Source: Thaumasiovibrio sp047250365 (GTDB taxonomy: Bacteria; Pseudomonadota; Gammaproteobacteria; Enterobacterales; Vibrionaceae). Taken from it: 64,000 bases of DNA. This document shows, one piece after another, positions 44,398 through 54,700 of the stretch; positions within the stretch are counted from its first letter, which is position 1; each line of letters opens with the position of its first letter. The stretch spans positions 49,009 to 113,008 of the forward strand of contig NZ_JBLBVL010000011.1 in NCBI RefSeq assembly GCF_047250365.1, read 5' to 3'. The notes below the pieces were generated by a model. That model was given only the letters and a program-made list of their open reading frames with translations, had not been told where the DNA came from and did no database searches. The position numbers and the translations under genes are program-made.

Positions 44398-45177
44398 GGC
44401 GCACTCCTTATTCGTTTGTCATGTTAGTTACAACAATAGATAACCATTTTATCTCTTTCAATATTGGCACAATAAGCGCTGCAGTGCTGAAACAATCCAT
44501 CCGCACTTGGATACACAAATCTAAAGACAAACGCCTTGGCTTACAAATGAGACATACATTGATACAATTTAGTCGCCACCGGTAGTCCATCCTCACTTTT
44601 CGCTTACGCTTCGCTACCAATAAAACCACAAAACATTGACACTGGTAGCATTCCACCTAACAAACAGAGCAAAATAACATCAAGTCGCGTGCAATATGTG
44701 ATAGAAAAGCCGAATATGTTCTCAGTATTCGACTTATGGCGTTCATGTTACATATAATCGACAAAAAAGGCCTTACAACGTAAAAAACGCCTATACTTTT
44801 AAGCACTCGAGTTTATAAAGCTGGCTCTCAATAGGGAAAAAGGTCAATATATTGCAAAATATTAATCACCCTGCTGATATAGTTATTTATTGATGCATGT
44901 CAAAGATACGACATTTTACAACAGCTTGTTTACCTATACGCATTGTTAGCGAGCTGTTAAGTGATTACAATCAGCGCCATCTAAGGATTTTTATCGGCCA
45001 ACGGTCCTCTTGGGCTAACTCGGTTTGAGAATCTCTCTACCGATTCTATGGATGGCGTACCACAGGCTTATCTTGCTGCATTGCAGCTTTTCGGTTTGCC
45101 TGTTTGTTAAAAATATATATAGAATTAAACGATTCTGTTTTGATTACCAATTTACGCTTAGATATTAGGTACTGCCA
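44398..45177. other. 780-bp gap upstream of arcA
   Basis: No convincing gene. It holds the divergent promoters of the RraA-like gene and arcA, an FNR-like box (44890-44903) and a long arcA leader with small inverted repeats such as GCTGC-ATT-GCAGC (45070-45082) followed by TTTT. ORFs here (44408-44656 minus, 44346-44585 plus) have no family resemblance or good start signals. Confidence 0.6.
44890..44903 (+). promoter_or_regulatory. FNR-like box upstream of arcA
   Basis: TTGAT-GCAT-GTCAA matches the FNR consensus at 9 of 10 positions. The best -10 (TATACG, 44935-44940) would place it near -50, slightly off the ideal -41.5. E. coli arcA is also known to be activated by Fnr under anaerobiosis. 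Confidence 0.55.
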
Positions 45178-45897
45178 ATGCAAACCCCTCAAATTCTGAT
45201 TGTAGAAGACGAGCACGTAACACGTAACACCCTTAAAAGCATCTTCGAAGCTGAAGGTTATACTGTTTATGAAGCAAGCGATGGCGCAGAAATGCACCAA
45301 ACGCTGTCTGAGCATCACGTAAACCTCGTTATTATGGACATTAACCTGCCAGGCAAAAATGGCTTACTGTTAGCCCGTGAATTGCGTGAGCAAGGCGATA
45401 TGGCACTGATGTTCCTAACTGGTCGGGATAATGAAGTTGATAAGATCTTGGGATTAGAAATCGGCGCGGATGATTATATCACCAAACCATTTAACCCTCG
45501 TGAGCTGACCATTCGTGCGCGTAACCTGCTAAGCCGTGCAATGAACCAAGGTGTACCATCAGAAGATAAGAAGATGGTAGAACGTTATATCTTTAATGGT
45601 TGGTCACTAGAAATTAACAGCCGCTCTCTAGTTAGCCCAGATGGTGATAGCTATAAATTACCTCGTTCTGAATTCAGAGCTCTACTGCATTTCTGTGAAA
45701 ACCCAGGAAAGATCCAGACTCGTGCAGAACTGCTTAAGAAAATGACTGGCCGTGACCTAAAACCGCATGACCGTACCGTTGATGTAACGATTCGTCGTAT
45801 TCGTAAGCACTTTGAGTCAATTGCAGATACCCCAGAAATCATTGCAACAATTCATGGTGAAGGTTACCGCTTCTGTGGTGAAATCGAAGAGATCTAA
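45178..45897 (+). CDS. arcA: ArcA, response regulator of the Arc system
   Basis: OmpR/PhoB-type regulator that represses aerobic respiration genes and adjusts anaerobic metabolism. 239 residues. The receiver domain has the acidic pair (VEDEH), the phosphorylated Asp54 in VIMDINLPGKNG, Thr and Lys (TGRD, KPFNPREL); the winged-helix DNA-binding domain spans about 135-235 with RTVDVTIRRIRKHFE and HGEGYRFCGE. It ends at a terminator shared with arcB, which converges on it from the other strand. Having arcA and arcB adjacent and convergent is unlike E. coli, where they are far apart. Confidence 0.98.
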   Translation: MQTPQILIVEDEHVTRNTLKSIFEAEGYTVYEASDGAEMHQTLSEHHVNLVIMDINLPGKNGLLLARELREQGDMALMFLTGRDNEVDKILGLEIGADDYITKPFNPRELTIRARNLLSRAMNQGVPSEDKKMVERYIFNGWSLEINSRSLVSPDGDSYKLPRSEFRALLHFCENPGKIQTRAELLKKMTGRDLKPHDRTVDVTIRRIRKHFESIADTPEIIATIHGEGYRFCGEIEEI

Positions 45898-45922
45898 ACA
45901 CCGATTTTCTCACCTTTAAAAT

Positions 45923-45948
45923 AAAAGGCGCCGTATAGCGCCTTTTTT
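45923..45948. terminator. Bidirectional terminator between arcA and arcB
   Basis: AAAAGGCGC, 6-nt loop, GCGCCTTTT followed by TT on the plus strand, and a T-containing tail on the minus strand. Confidence 0.88.
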
Positions 45949-45965
45949 AGTCACACTTAAACCCA

Positions 45966-48317
45966 TCAGCTGCCTTTTTCATTGTCAGCGAGCCATTGCT
46001 TTAGCATTTGGATATCATACGGATACCCAGAACGGATTTGTTCAATCCAGTCATTAATGTTCTCCCACCACGCCGGTTGTTCATCAGGAGACTGGGCTTT
46101 TTGTGCTATTTGCTGGATCTGCTTTAACCCAATTGAGCCTGCTGCACCCTTAATTTTATGCGCTTCACTCGCGATGCCTTTCTGATCTTTTGCGGTCATA
46201 TTTGAGTCCAAAATGGCCATATACTCCGGCATCAATGACTCAAACATCGCTATGCTATCGAGTACTGGCTGCGACCCGACAATGTCCACATAAGACTCCA
46301 GCATATCCAAGTCCAAAATGTCTTCATAATCTGGTGCCACTCGCACCTCACTTTCCAGTTCTTGTGGTCGCTGTTCTGTCAAACAGTACCGATGCAGAAC
46401 TTGGTTTATGGCTTTTATATTTAAGGGCTTACTGAGCGCATCATCCATCCCGTTATCGGTATACTCATGCTTGTCTTTCATTAAGTTTGCCGTTAGTGCT
46501 ATCACTGGGGGGAGGTAGCCGCAAGATAAACGCCACTGTTTCACAATATCGAAGCCTGTCATATCGGGAAGCTGAATATCAAGGAGAATTAAGTCAAACT
46601 CTTCCGGCTGGTAATACTCCAACGCTTCATTTCCGTTACGTGCCACTGATACTTGGTGGCCCAAACTTTCCAGTAATGCTTTAGCGACAGTTATATTTAG
46701 CTCAATATCTTCAACCATCAGTATCTGCAATGAGCGCGACACAGCAGGTAACAGGCTCACATCCTCTTCGAGCGATGTTTCGTTAGCAACAGGAACCGTA
46801 ATCGTTACGGTAAACGTACTACCGTACCCGACTTCACTTTCGGCAATAATATCACCATGCATCATTTTGACCCACTGCCGAGAGACTGCAAGGCCAATCC
46901 CCGTTCCCATAGCATGTAAATTACTGTCCGATGATTTTACCTGATAATACATGGCAAATATTTTCTCAAGTTCTGACTCCGGAATACCGATCCCGCTATC
47001 TTCAACACTAAAGGTAATCTCTGCTAATCCATCCTGAACATCAGCACTGACTGATAAGTTCACTCCCCCTTCTACGGTAAACTTAATCGCATTGCTCATT
47101 AAATTCCATAACACTTGTCGTAAACGGGTTCCATCAACCTCAACAAATTCAGGAAGCTCCGTGAGCTCGTCCAACTCAAAACGCAATTTCTTTTGCTCAG
47201 CCATCAAAGTTGCGATCGTTCCAATATCAGCCACTAAATCATGGAAGTTGGTTGGTTTGGGCAGCAGCTCCATTTTACGACGGTCATACTTATCCATATC
47301 GATAATGTCATTAAAGATATTTCCCATTGTAATAGCACTAACATGGATCGTTCGCAGATGGTCACGCTGCTCATCGGTTAAACGGGTATCCAGCAGCATG
47401 CGGCTCAATCCAACAATGCCGTTCAGTGGTGTTCGAAGTTCGTGACTAATGGTGGAAATAAAGGCTGTTTTATCTCGGCTGGCTTTCTCTAATGATTCTT
47501 GGTGATGTTTCCGCTCGGTAATATCGCGACCAAAGCCCATTAAGCCCAACCGCTTTCCATCGCGATTAAAAAAAGGCACTTTTCTAAGTTCAAAATAAGC
47601 TTGTCGACCATCTGGATATTTTAACCACTGTTCGTACGTCAGTGCGACGTTATCATTGAAGACCTGCTTGTCCGTTTCAATGACTTTTGATGCTTCTTCT
47701 TCACTGTACACATCCCAAGGTGTTAACCCAACAAGATCTTTTTCGCTTTTTCCCGTCAATTCTTGAATTGCACGGTTACAACCTGAGAACTGAAAATCTT
47801 CATTACGGTAATAAATGAGATCTGGAGACGCATCTAAAAATGATCGTAGTAATACACTCTTCTCCGCTAAAGCGAGTTGAGCTTTTTCTCGATGGAAAAC
47901 TTCATACTCCAAGTCCGTTAGTGCAATTTCTCTGCTTTGCTCTGCTTTTTTACGCTCTTCGATTTCTTGGTTCAGTTGAGTAATATTTGTTTTTAGCTGC
48001 TGATGCAATTCGAGATCGCGACCACGCATATCCTCTAACTTACTGACTAACTTCGACAGGCGCTGACGAGAGTCCTCTAGCTGTTCAACAATAACAGACA
48101 AGAAATAAACCGCCCACGGCGTGATCAGTAAACCAAAAAAAACAGAACGCAAGATATCGCTATCATGTACCGTCCCATTTAAAATTAAAGTAATGGTAAC
48201 TTGCATTACAACCGCTAATGCCACTAGAGCCACGGCTAATAGCATGCTGAATCGCATTAAACCAAGTTTTACCATCAAGTCGACGTAGTATTGAGCGAGA
48301 ATCTTTATTTGCTTCAT
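45966..48317 (-). CDS. arcB: ArcB, hybrid sensor kinase with a Tyr at the second redox-cysteine position
   Basis: Membrane sensor that phosphorylates ArcA under low oxygen. 783 residues: two transmembrane helices (about 22-45 and 57-77), a coiled coil with leucine heptads (80-150), a PAS domain (155-270), HisKA with His292 in STISHELRTPLNG, HATPase (ATP lid GTGIGLAVS), a receiver with Asp580 in LLDIQLPDMTG and an HPt with His720 in AHKIKGAAGS. Cys180 (FSGCNRA) is conserved; position 241, a redox-active Cys in E. coli ArcB, reads Tyr (DGRQAYFELRKV). Translation starts 3 bp after the diguanylate cyclase stop. Confidence 0.96.
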   Translation of the reverse strand: MKQIKILAQYYVDLMVKLGLMRFSMLLAVALVALAVVMQVTITLILNGTVHDSDILRSVFFGLLITPWAVYFLSVIVEQLEDSRQRLSKLVSKLEDMRGRDLELHQQLKTNITQLNQEIEERKKAEQSREIALTDLEYEVFHREKAQLALAEKSVLLRSFLDASPDLIYYRNEDFQFSGCNRAIQELTGKSEKDLVGLTPWDVYSEEEASKVIETDKQVFNDNVALTYEQWLKYPDGRQAYFELRKVPFFNRDGKRLGLMGFGRDITERKHHQESLEKASRDKTAFISTISHELRTPLNGIVGLSRMLLDTRLTDEQRDHLRTIHVSAITMGNIFNDIIDMDKYDRRKMELLPKPTNFHDLVADIGTIATLMAEQKKLRFELDELTELPEFVEVDGTRLRQVLWNLMSNAIKFTVEGGVNLSVSADVQDGLAEITFSVEDSGIGIPESELEKIFAMYYQVKSSDSNLHAMGTGIGLAVSRQWVKMMHGDIIAESEVGYGSTFTVTITVPVANETSLEEDVSLLPAVSRSLQILMVEDIELNITVAKALLESLGHQVSVARNGNEALEYYQPEEFDLILLDIQLPDMTGFDIVKQWRLSCGYLPPVIALTANLMKDKHEYTDNGMDDALSKPLNIKAINQVLHRYCLTEQRPQELESEVRVAPDYEDILDLDMLESYVDIVGSQPVLDSIAMFESLMPEYMAILDSNMTAKDQKGIASEAHKIKGAAGSIGLKQIQQIAQKAQSPDEQPAWWENINDWIEQIRSGYPYDIQMLKQWLADNEKGS

Positions 48318-48320
48318 GAT

Positions 48321-50168
48321 CTACTCTAATTCGAGTTCTTCGGATATCAGGTTATGGGTACAATTTCTGCCTGCGCCCTTCGCTCGATAAAGTGCTCTAT
48401 CGGCTAAAGCAACAAGTTCACCATAATCAGAATTGCGCTGAGGGAACATCGTCGCAATACCCAAGCTAACTGTCAGTCGGCTGGATACCTGTGAATACTC
48501 ATGCGACAAAGGCTTTGTGGCCAATGCCTCATGAATCGCCGCAGACACAACCAATGCTCCTTCATTGTCGGTATTTGGTAGTAGAAACGCAAACTCTTCA
48601 CCGCCATAACGAGCGACAACATCGGTTTCACGCCGAATAACAGACTTAAATACGTTAGCCACCTTACGCAATGCTTCGTCTCCCTGCTGATGACCATAGT
48701 TATCGTTGAACGCTTTGAAGTAATCAATATCACACAAAATCAACGACAAAGGGTGCTCTTCTCTTACATGGGTATGCCATAAACGGGTCAGTTGTTCATC
48801 AAAGCTGCGTCGGTTTGCCACCTTGGTCAAGCTATCTATAAAGCTTAATTCCTGTAAATCCATAATCGCATCGGCTAACTGCTGTTCGGCCATCTTCCGC
48901 TCCGTAACATCTCGCGCCATGATCAACACCCCCTTCGAATCAGTCGATGGATCATTGTATGGGGATCGCATCACCTCATACCATAAAGGCGTATCATCTT
49001 CGAGAATCGCGTACTCTTCCGTTTTCAATGTACAGCCATTCTCCATGACATCAAGATCGATAGAACGCTGAGCCTCCCAGGCCTCTTCTCCAAGTACATC
49101 AATTACCCTTAGTCCGCGCAGATCGCGCTTTCCGTTCGCTACCCAGCGAATAAAGGCTTCATTACAACCAACGTACATACCATGCTCATTATATAGGCCT
49201 ATCGGATCCTGACTTGCCGCAAACAGAGTATCCAATAAATTAGTACGTTGGGCCAAAGTCTGCTCCGTCAACTCACGCTTTTCAATCTCTTGCTTTAAGC
49301 TCTCTTGCATATCATGCCAATCCGTAACGTCATGGCTAATAGATAAACTGCCAAAGACTTCACCATCACTATCTATCAACGAGGTCTGACTTGTTTCAAG
49401 TAGGCGACTTGTTCCATCAGGCGCAGTCGTCCAGCTCGTGGTGGAGCGACTGCCGATCTCACTACGTACATCACCCAACATGATGCCCTCGTCAATACGT
49501 CCCTGCCAAAAACGATCAAAAGATTTATTTGTCCCCAGCACATGCCCGTCGTTATCGGTATAATGTACCATCTCATTTAATGAGTTAAGCACACTCTGAA
49601 ATACCGTATTCTCTTGCTTCCGGCTCCCTTCCTCAGCAGCGGTCTCTGTTAAAAATACTAAGCGCGCTTTAACACCATTCATGACAATCACTCGCCCCGT
49701 TAGCATGACATGTAATGGCAAGTGTTCACCGAAATGAAGCGTCTCTTTAGCAAATTGAAAGCCTCGCTCAAAATCATGTGGCCGTAACAATTGGTGGATA
49801 GAGGATGCATCGAGAAAGGAGGGATAAAAGTAGTGCAGACCAACACGGCGAATATGCAGCTGTTCACGACACATTTTATTGGCATAGAGCAACTGGCCAT
49901 CTTTATTGCGCACCACCAGCGCTGCAGTTGGTAAACCCGTTAAGTAAGGGTAGATATTTTTGAAGTCGGGCGTTTTTGTTGAAGGCTTACTGAGAAAGTA
50001 GCACACCATTGAGAGAAGAAGCGCTGCGGATGTCAATGTTAGATAGTGCTGTTGTTCTAACAACAAGCGAACAGCACCATCGCTGTATTGCAATAAATAC
50101 TGTGCCAACGCCATCATTGATAACAGTATCGAAAGTGAACTTACCAAATGAACTATGCGTCGTATCAT
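48321..50168 (-). CDS. Membrane PAS-GGDEF diguanylate cyclase, co-transcribed with arcB
   Basis: A 615-residue protein. Two N-terminal transmembrane helices (about 8-28 and 40-60) enclose a short periplasmic loop. PAS-like domains follow: about 75-170, 190-290 (VLNSLNEMVHYTDNDGHVLG, DVTDW) and 310-430 (LFAASQDPIGLYNEHG, DVTERK). The GGDEF domain (about 440-610) has SFIDSLTKVANRRSFDE, DIDYFKAFNDNYGHQQGDE and the active-site loop RYGGEEF, so synthesis of c-di-GMP is expected. No RxxD inhibitory site is visible just upstream of GGEEF. The stop is 3 bp from the arcB start. Confidence 0.92.
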   Translation of the reverse strand: MIRRIVHLVSSLSILLSMMALAQYLLQYSDGAVRLLLEQQHYLTLTSAALLLSMVCYFLSKPSTKTPDFKNIYPYLTGLPTAALVVRNKDGQLLYANKMCREQLHIRRVGLHYFYPSFLDASSIHQLLRPHDFERGFQFAKETLHFGEHLPLHVMLTGRVIVMNGVKARLVFLTETAAEEGSRKQENTVFQSVLNSLNEMVHYTDNDGHVLGTNKSFDRFWQGRIDEGIMLGDVRSEIGSRSTTSWTTAPDGTSRLLETSQTSLIDSDGEVFGSLSISHDVTDWHDMQESLKQEIEKRELTEQTLAQRTNLLDTLFAASQDPIGLYNEHGMYVGCNEAFIRWVANGKRDLRGLRVIDVLGEEAWEAQRSIDLDVMENGCTLKTEEYAILEDDTPLWYEVMRSPYNDPSTDSKGVLIMARDVTERKMAEQQLADAIMDLQELSFIDSLTKVANRRSFDEQLTRLWHTHVREEHPLSLILCDIDYFKAFNDNYGHQQGDEALRKVANVFKSVIRRETDVVARYGGEEFAFLLPNTDNEGALVVSAAIHEALATKPLSHEYSQVSSRLTVSLGIATMFPQRNSDYGELVALADRALYRAKGAGRNCTHNLISEELELE

Positions 50169-50223
50169 ATCTCTTCCCTGAGCTAATCACTCCCACTTAT
50201 GAGCGTGCATTTATGCGTGCATG

Positions 50224-51174
50224 TTAGTCTTGTTTTCTTATTGAAGGTTGAGTATATACAAAAGCTTGTCCAACAGCACTGCCTTGTGCTCCTTGTTGAT
50301 CTAATCTGCGACCTATTTCGGTCATTGCTACCCAACGATTCTCGCACCACAGAGGTGCCAATAAGGTCGGCCGGCGAGCAGAGGCGGAAACTCGATGGTA
50401 AATGACATCCGCTGGCGTATGGCGAATCATTTCTGCTGCAATATCACAATAAGCATCTAGCGATATCTCGCTTAAGCGTCCTGCACGCCAAGCCTTCGCC
50501 ATCGTACTTCCCTCTACGATATGCAGTGAGTGTAACTTAATGCCATCCACGCCGACATCAACGACTCTCTCCAACGTCTGCATATTCTCTTCACGGCCTT
50601 CCCCTGGTAATCCGACAATCAGGTGGCAGCAAACCTTCAATCCTAATGCTCTCGCTTTTTTTGTTATATGAGCATATGCCGCAAAGTCATGACCACGGTT
50701 AATCCGCTTTAGTGTCGCATCGTGGGCAGTCTGTAATCCCAGCTCAAGCCAGATCTCGTAACCTTGTTTTTTATATTCTGCCAATAGTTCTAAGGCTGCG
50801 TCTGGCACGCAGTCAGGTCGGGTGCCGACACATAAACCAACAATATCTGCGCCAGCCAATGCCTCTTCATACATCGTTCGCAATGTTTCTACTTCTGCGT
50901 AGGTATTAGTATAAGCTTGAAAATATGCCAAATAGCGCTTGGCACGCTTCTCTACCTCTCCCGCCCGCGCTGCCAACTGCTGATTGATAGGGATAAGCTT
51001 TGCCGTTTCATCAGCAAAAGAGGCCACATTGCAAAAGGTGCATCCACCTCGCCCTATCGTGCCATCTCGGTTAGGGCAGGAAAAGCCACCATGCAAGGTC
51101 AATTTATGGACCTTTTCACCATAGCGGCGCTGTAAATCCTGTCCAAATGTATTGACCAATTGATGCAATTCCAC
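50224..51174 (-). CDS. yhcC: YhcC, TIGR01212-type radical SAM protein
   Basis: Radical SAM protein of unknown substrate. The cluster motif is in CPNRDGTIGRGGCTFCNV (C-x12-C-x2-C, an atypical spacing characteristic of this family). Other conserved parts are LTLHGGF, GLCVGTRPDC, WLELGLQTAHD and HLIVGLPGE. I start at GTG 51174 (GAGGTGA 5 nt upstream), giving 316 residues beginning MELHQLVNTFG, in line with E. coli YhcC; the open frame extends 67 residues upstream without homology. It is 55 bp upstream of the diguanylate cyclase on the same strand. In E. coli yhcC is next to arcB and gltB. Confidence 0.9.
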   Translation of the reverse strand: MELHQLVNTFGQDLQRRYGEKVHKLTLHGGFSCPNRDGTIGRGGCTFCNVASFADETAKLIPINQQLAARAGEVEKRAKRYLAYFQAYTNTYAEVETLRTMYEEALAGADIVGLCVGTRPDCVPDAALELLAEYKKQGYEIWLELGLQTAHDATLKRINRGHDFAAYAHITKKARALGLKVCCHLIVGLPGEGREENMQTLERVVDVGVDGIKLHSLHIVEGSTMAKAWRAGRLSEISLDAYCDIAAEMIRHTPADVIYHRVSASARRPTLLAPLWCENRWVAMTEIGRRLDQQGAQGSAVGQAFVYTQPSIRKQD

Positions 51175-51777
51175 TGCCGTCACCTCTTTTGCCTTTAAAA
51201 AATAGCCGCGCACTCTATCATGCCAACACAGCAAATAATATGTTTTCGCATAAAAAAACAGCACGTGTTTCATTAGATACATGCGCGAAAAACGAACTTT
51301 CCCGCCTCTTTGATTTATGCCGATAACTCGACAAAGAAAAATAGTCTGTAGCACGACGCCTTGGTTAGTAACCACACCAAACGACCCAACAACAACGGAT
51401 TTAACAATAACAAAACAGAAAAGCGTGACTAAAATACCTATCTCTGCAATTAGTTAATAAATTTTCATGACATACCGCAAACTTTTAATAGCAATTAAAC
51501 TATCAAAAATGTAGGATAGTTGCACAAATGTGTTTTTTTTGAACAGAGAAATGCACTAAAACAACGCTTTTTTTGGCTTTTTATACATCAAAATAAACTT
51601 ATCTTAGCATGTTTCACTCTCTTTTGAGGCATGCGAAAAGGATTCGTTTGCGCAAAACTCAGTGTCAAGCGTAAACGTATGTTTGCTAACCTTACAGCGC
51701 TCGACGCATAGCAAACACTAGGATTGAAACAACACAGGCCATGGATCAGCGCCTGTTAAAAATGGAAGGACGTATCT
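51175..51777. other. 603-bp gap upstream of gltB (first glutamate synthase operon)
   Basis: Divergent control region of yhcC and the first gltB. It is A/T-rich (several runs of T or A at 51530-51600) and contains a 10-bp perfect palindrome TTTGCGCAAA at 51647-51656. I found no convincing sigma-70 or sigma-54 promoter, riboswitch or small gene. Confidence 0.5.
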
Positions 51778-54700
51778 ATGACAGATCTAGAGCATAAGGA
51801 TCAGGGACTTTATGTGCCTGAAATGGAGCACGATGCCTGTGGTATCGGCTTTGTTGCCCACCTTAAAAACCGAAAATCTCACCAGATCGTAACGCAAGCA
51901 TTGAATATGTTAGCCCGCATGGAACACCGTGGCGGACAAGGGTGCGATCCATGTAGTGGTGACGGTGCAGGTATTCTTCTTCAAAAACCGCATGAATTCC
52001 TATTAGAAGTGACGCGCGAACTAAAAATCAAGCTCCCTGCTTTCGAGCAGTATGGTGTCGGGGTTATGCTGTTTCCCAAAGACGAGCATAAACGAGCACA
52101 GTGTAAAGATATTCTTGCTCGTAACGCTAAACGCTTAGATTTAGATATCCTTGGTTATCGAGTATTACCGACAGATAACTCGATGATTGGTGCCGATCCA
52201 CTGAGTACTGAGCCACAGTTTGAACATGTCTTTGTTACCGGTGGCGCGACAATGCCACCAGAAGAGTTAGAGCGCAAACTTTACGTCCTACGTAATTATA
52301 CCGTACGTGTCTGTTTGGAAAGTGTGTCTAATATTGGTGATGACTTTTACATCAACTCTTTCTCCTATAAAACGTTGGTATATAAAGGACAGCTAACCAC
52401 AGCACAAGTCCCGCAGTATTTCCTTGATCTGCAAAACCCGTCGATGGTCACTGCATTAGCCTTGGTTCACTCACGCTTCTCTACCAATACGTTCCCGAAA
52501 TGGCGTTTGGCTCAGCCTTTCCGTTATATTGCTCACAATGGTGAAATCAACACCGTGCGCGGTAACTTGAACTGGATGAAAGCACGTGAAGCTCTCTTGG
52601 AGTCGGATCTGTTTTCATCGCCAGAACTCGATATGTTGCTGCCTATCTGCCAAGAGGGTAGCTCAGATTCATCCAACTTCGATATGGCGCTAGAGTTATT
52701 GGTGTTATCTGGACGTAGTTTGCCACATGCGTTAATGATGATGATCCCTGAAGCATGGCAAGAAAATGCCAATATGGATCCAAAGCGCCGTGCATTCTAC
52801 CAGTTCCATGCCAATATCATGGAACCATGGGATGGTCCTGCCTCTGTCTGCTTTACAGACGGCGTTCAAGTTGGTGCTACCCTAGATAGAAATGGCTTAC
52901 GTCCATCTCGATATACCGTCACCAAAGATGACTTCCTTGTTATGGCATCTGAAACCGGGGTTATCGACATTGAACCAGAGAATGTGCAATTCCGTGGCCG
53001 TCTTCAACCTGGCCGTATCTTTGTTGCTGATCTAGAGCAAGGGCGCATTATTTCCGATGAAGAGATAAAAGACTCCATCTCCAGTGCACAACCTTATCAA
53101 GAGTGGGTAGATAAACACCTCCTCAATATGGCAGCATTACCTGAATCCGATAACATGCACCACCAGCCAAGCGCTGAGCGTCTGTTGAATCATCAACAAG
53201 CCTTTGGCGTTAGTAGTGAAGAGATCAATGAGATTCTTATCCCTATGGCACGCGACGGCAAAGAGCCACTCGGTGCAATGGGGGCAGACTGGCCTCTCGC
53301 CGTTCTATCTCATCAGTCTCAGCATCTTTCTAACTACTTTAAGCAGCTATTTGCTCAGGTGACCAACCCACCTATCGACCCGATCCGTGAGCGTATGGTG
53401 ATGTCGCTGAAGACCTACTTAGGTAAAAGTGGCAACCTATTATCTGAAGGCCCAGAGCACTGCTTAAAAGTCGAGATTGAATCACCGGTTCTCAGTAATG
53501 CTGAACTCGAAAAACTTCGCGCTATCGATAACCAGCATCTACAAGCGAAAACCCTCGATATCGTCTTCAATGCCAGTGGCGATGAAGGCAAACTGGAACG
53601 TGCTCTTAAACGTATCTGCCAATACTCTGAAGATGCGGTCAATGATGGCTACTCGATTATCATTCTGACCGACCGTGCTGTGAACTCAAACCATGCCGCG
53701 ATTCCGGCAATGCTGGCTGTTGGTGCAGTGCATCACCACCTTATTCGCAAAGGGCTGCGTGCTAAGTGTGACATTGTGGTTGAAACGGGCGATGCGCGAG
53801 AAACGCATCACTTTGCGACCTTGCTGGGCTATGGCGCCAATGCGGTCAACCCCTACTTGGTGACAGAAACTCTTATCGACCTACAGAAGAAAAATAAGCT
53901 CGACCCTGAATTACCTTCAGACACCTTATTTGATAACTTCCGCTCTGGGGTTAATGGCGGGTTGCTGAAGATCTTCTCAAAAATGGGGATTTCTACCCTG
54001 CAGTCATACCATGGCGCACAAATTTTCGAAGCGCTGGGGATCAGCAAGTCCGTTGTCGATAAGTACTTTACCGGCACGGTTTCGCGTATTCAGGGCTTAA
54101 CCATCGATGATATCGCCAAAGAGGTGGTTATTCGTCATCGACTCGGTTACCCAACCCGTGAAGTACCAGTTCAGGTACTTGATGTGGGCGGCGTATATCA
54201 ATGGAAACAACGTGGTGAAAAGCACCTGTTCAACCCAGAGACGATTCACTTACTGCAAAAATCAACACGAAACCGCGATTTTGCACAGTTCAAGCAGTAC
54301 TGCCAAGCCGTCGACTCGCAAGGCGATAATGCCGCGACGTTACGTAGCCAACTCGACTTTATCAAGAGTCCGTCGGGCAGTGTTGCATTGAATGAAGTTG
54401 AACCGATTGAAAGCATTCTTAAACGCTTTGCAACAGGGGCAATGAGCTTTGGCTCTATCTCCTACGAAGCGCACTCGACACTAGCGGTTGCGATGAACCG
54501 CATCGGGGCAAAATCAAACTCGGGAGAAGGGGGTGAAGACCCAGCTCGTTTCGAGAAAAATGACAATGGTGACTGGGAGCGCTCTGCTATCAAGCAGGTG
54601 GCATCGGGTCGATTTGGCGTTACGTCCTATTACCTCACCAACTCTGATGAAATTCAGATCAAAATGGCGCAAGGGGCGAAACCTGGTGAGGGTGGCCAAT

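Noticed and set aside
44346..44656. Two opposing ORFs of about 80 codons upstream of the RraA-like gene
   Set aside because: Neither resembles a known family, both lack good Shine-Dalgarno sequences and they overlap each other; most likely chance ORFs in a control region.
51175..51375. 67-residue N-terminal extension of YhcC
   Set aside because: The extension has no similarity to E. coli YhcC, and a GTG with a good Shine-Dalgarno at 51174 gives the expected length.
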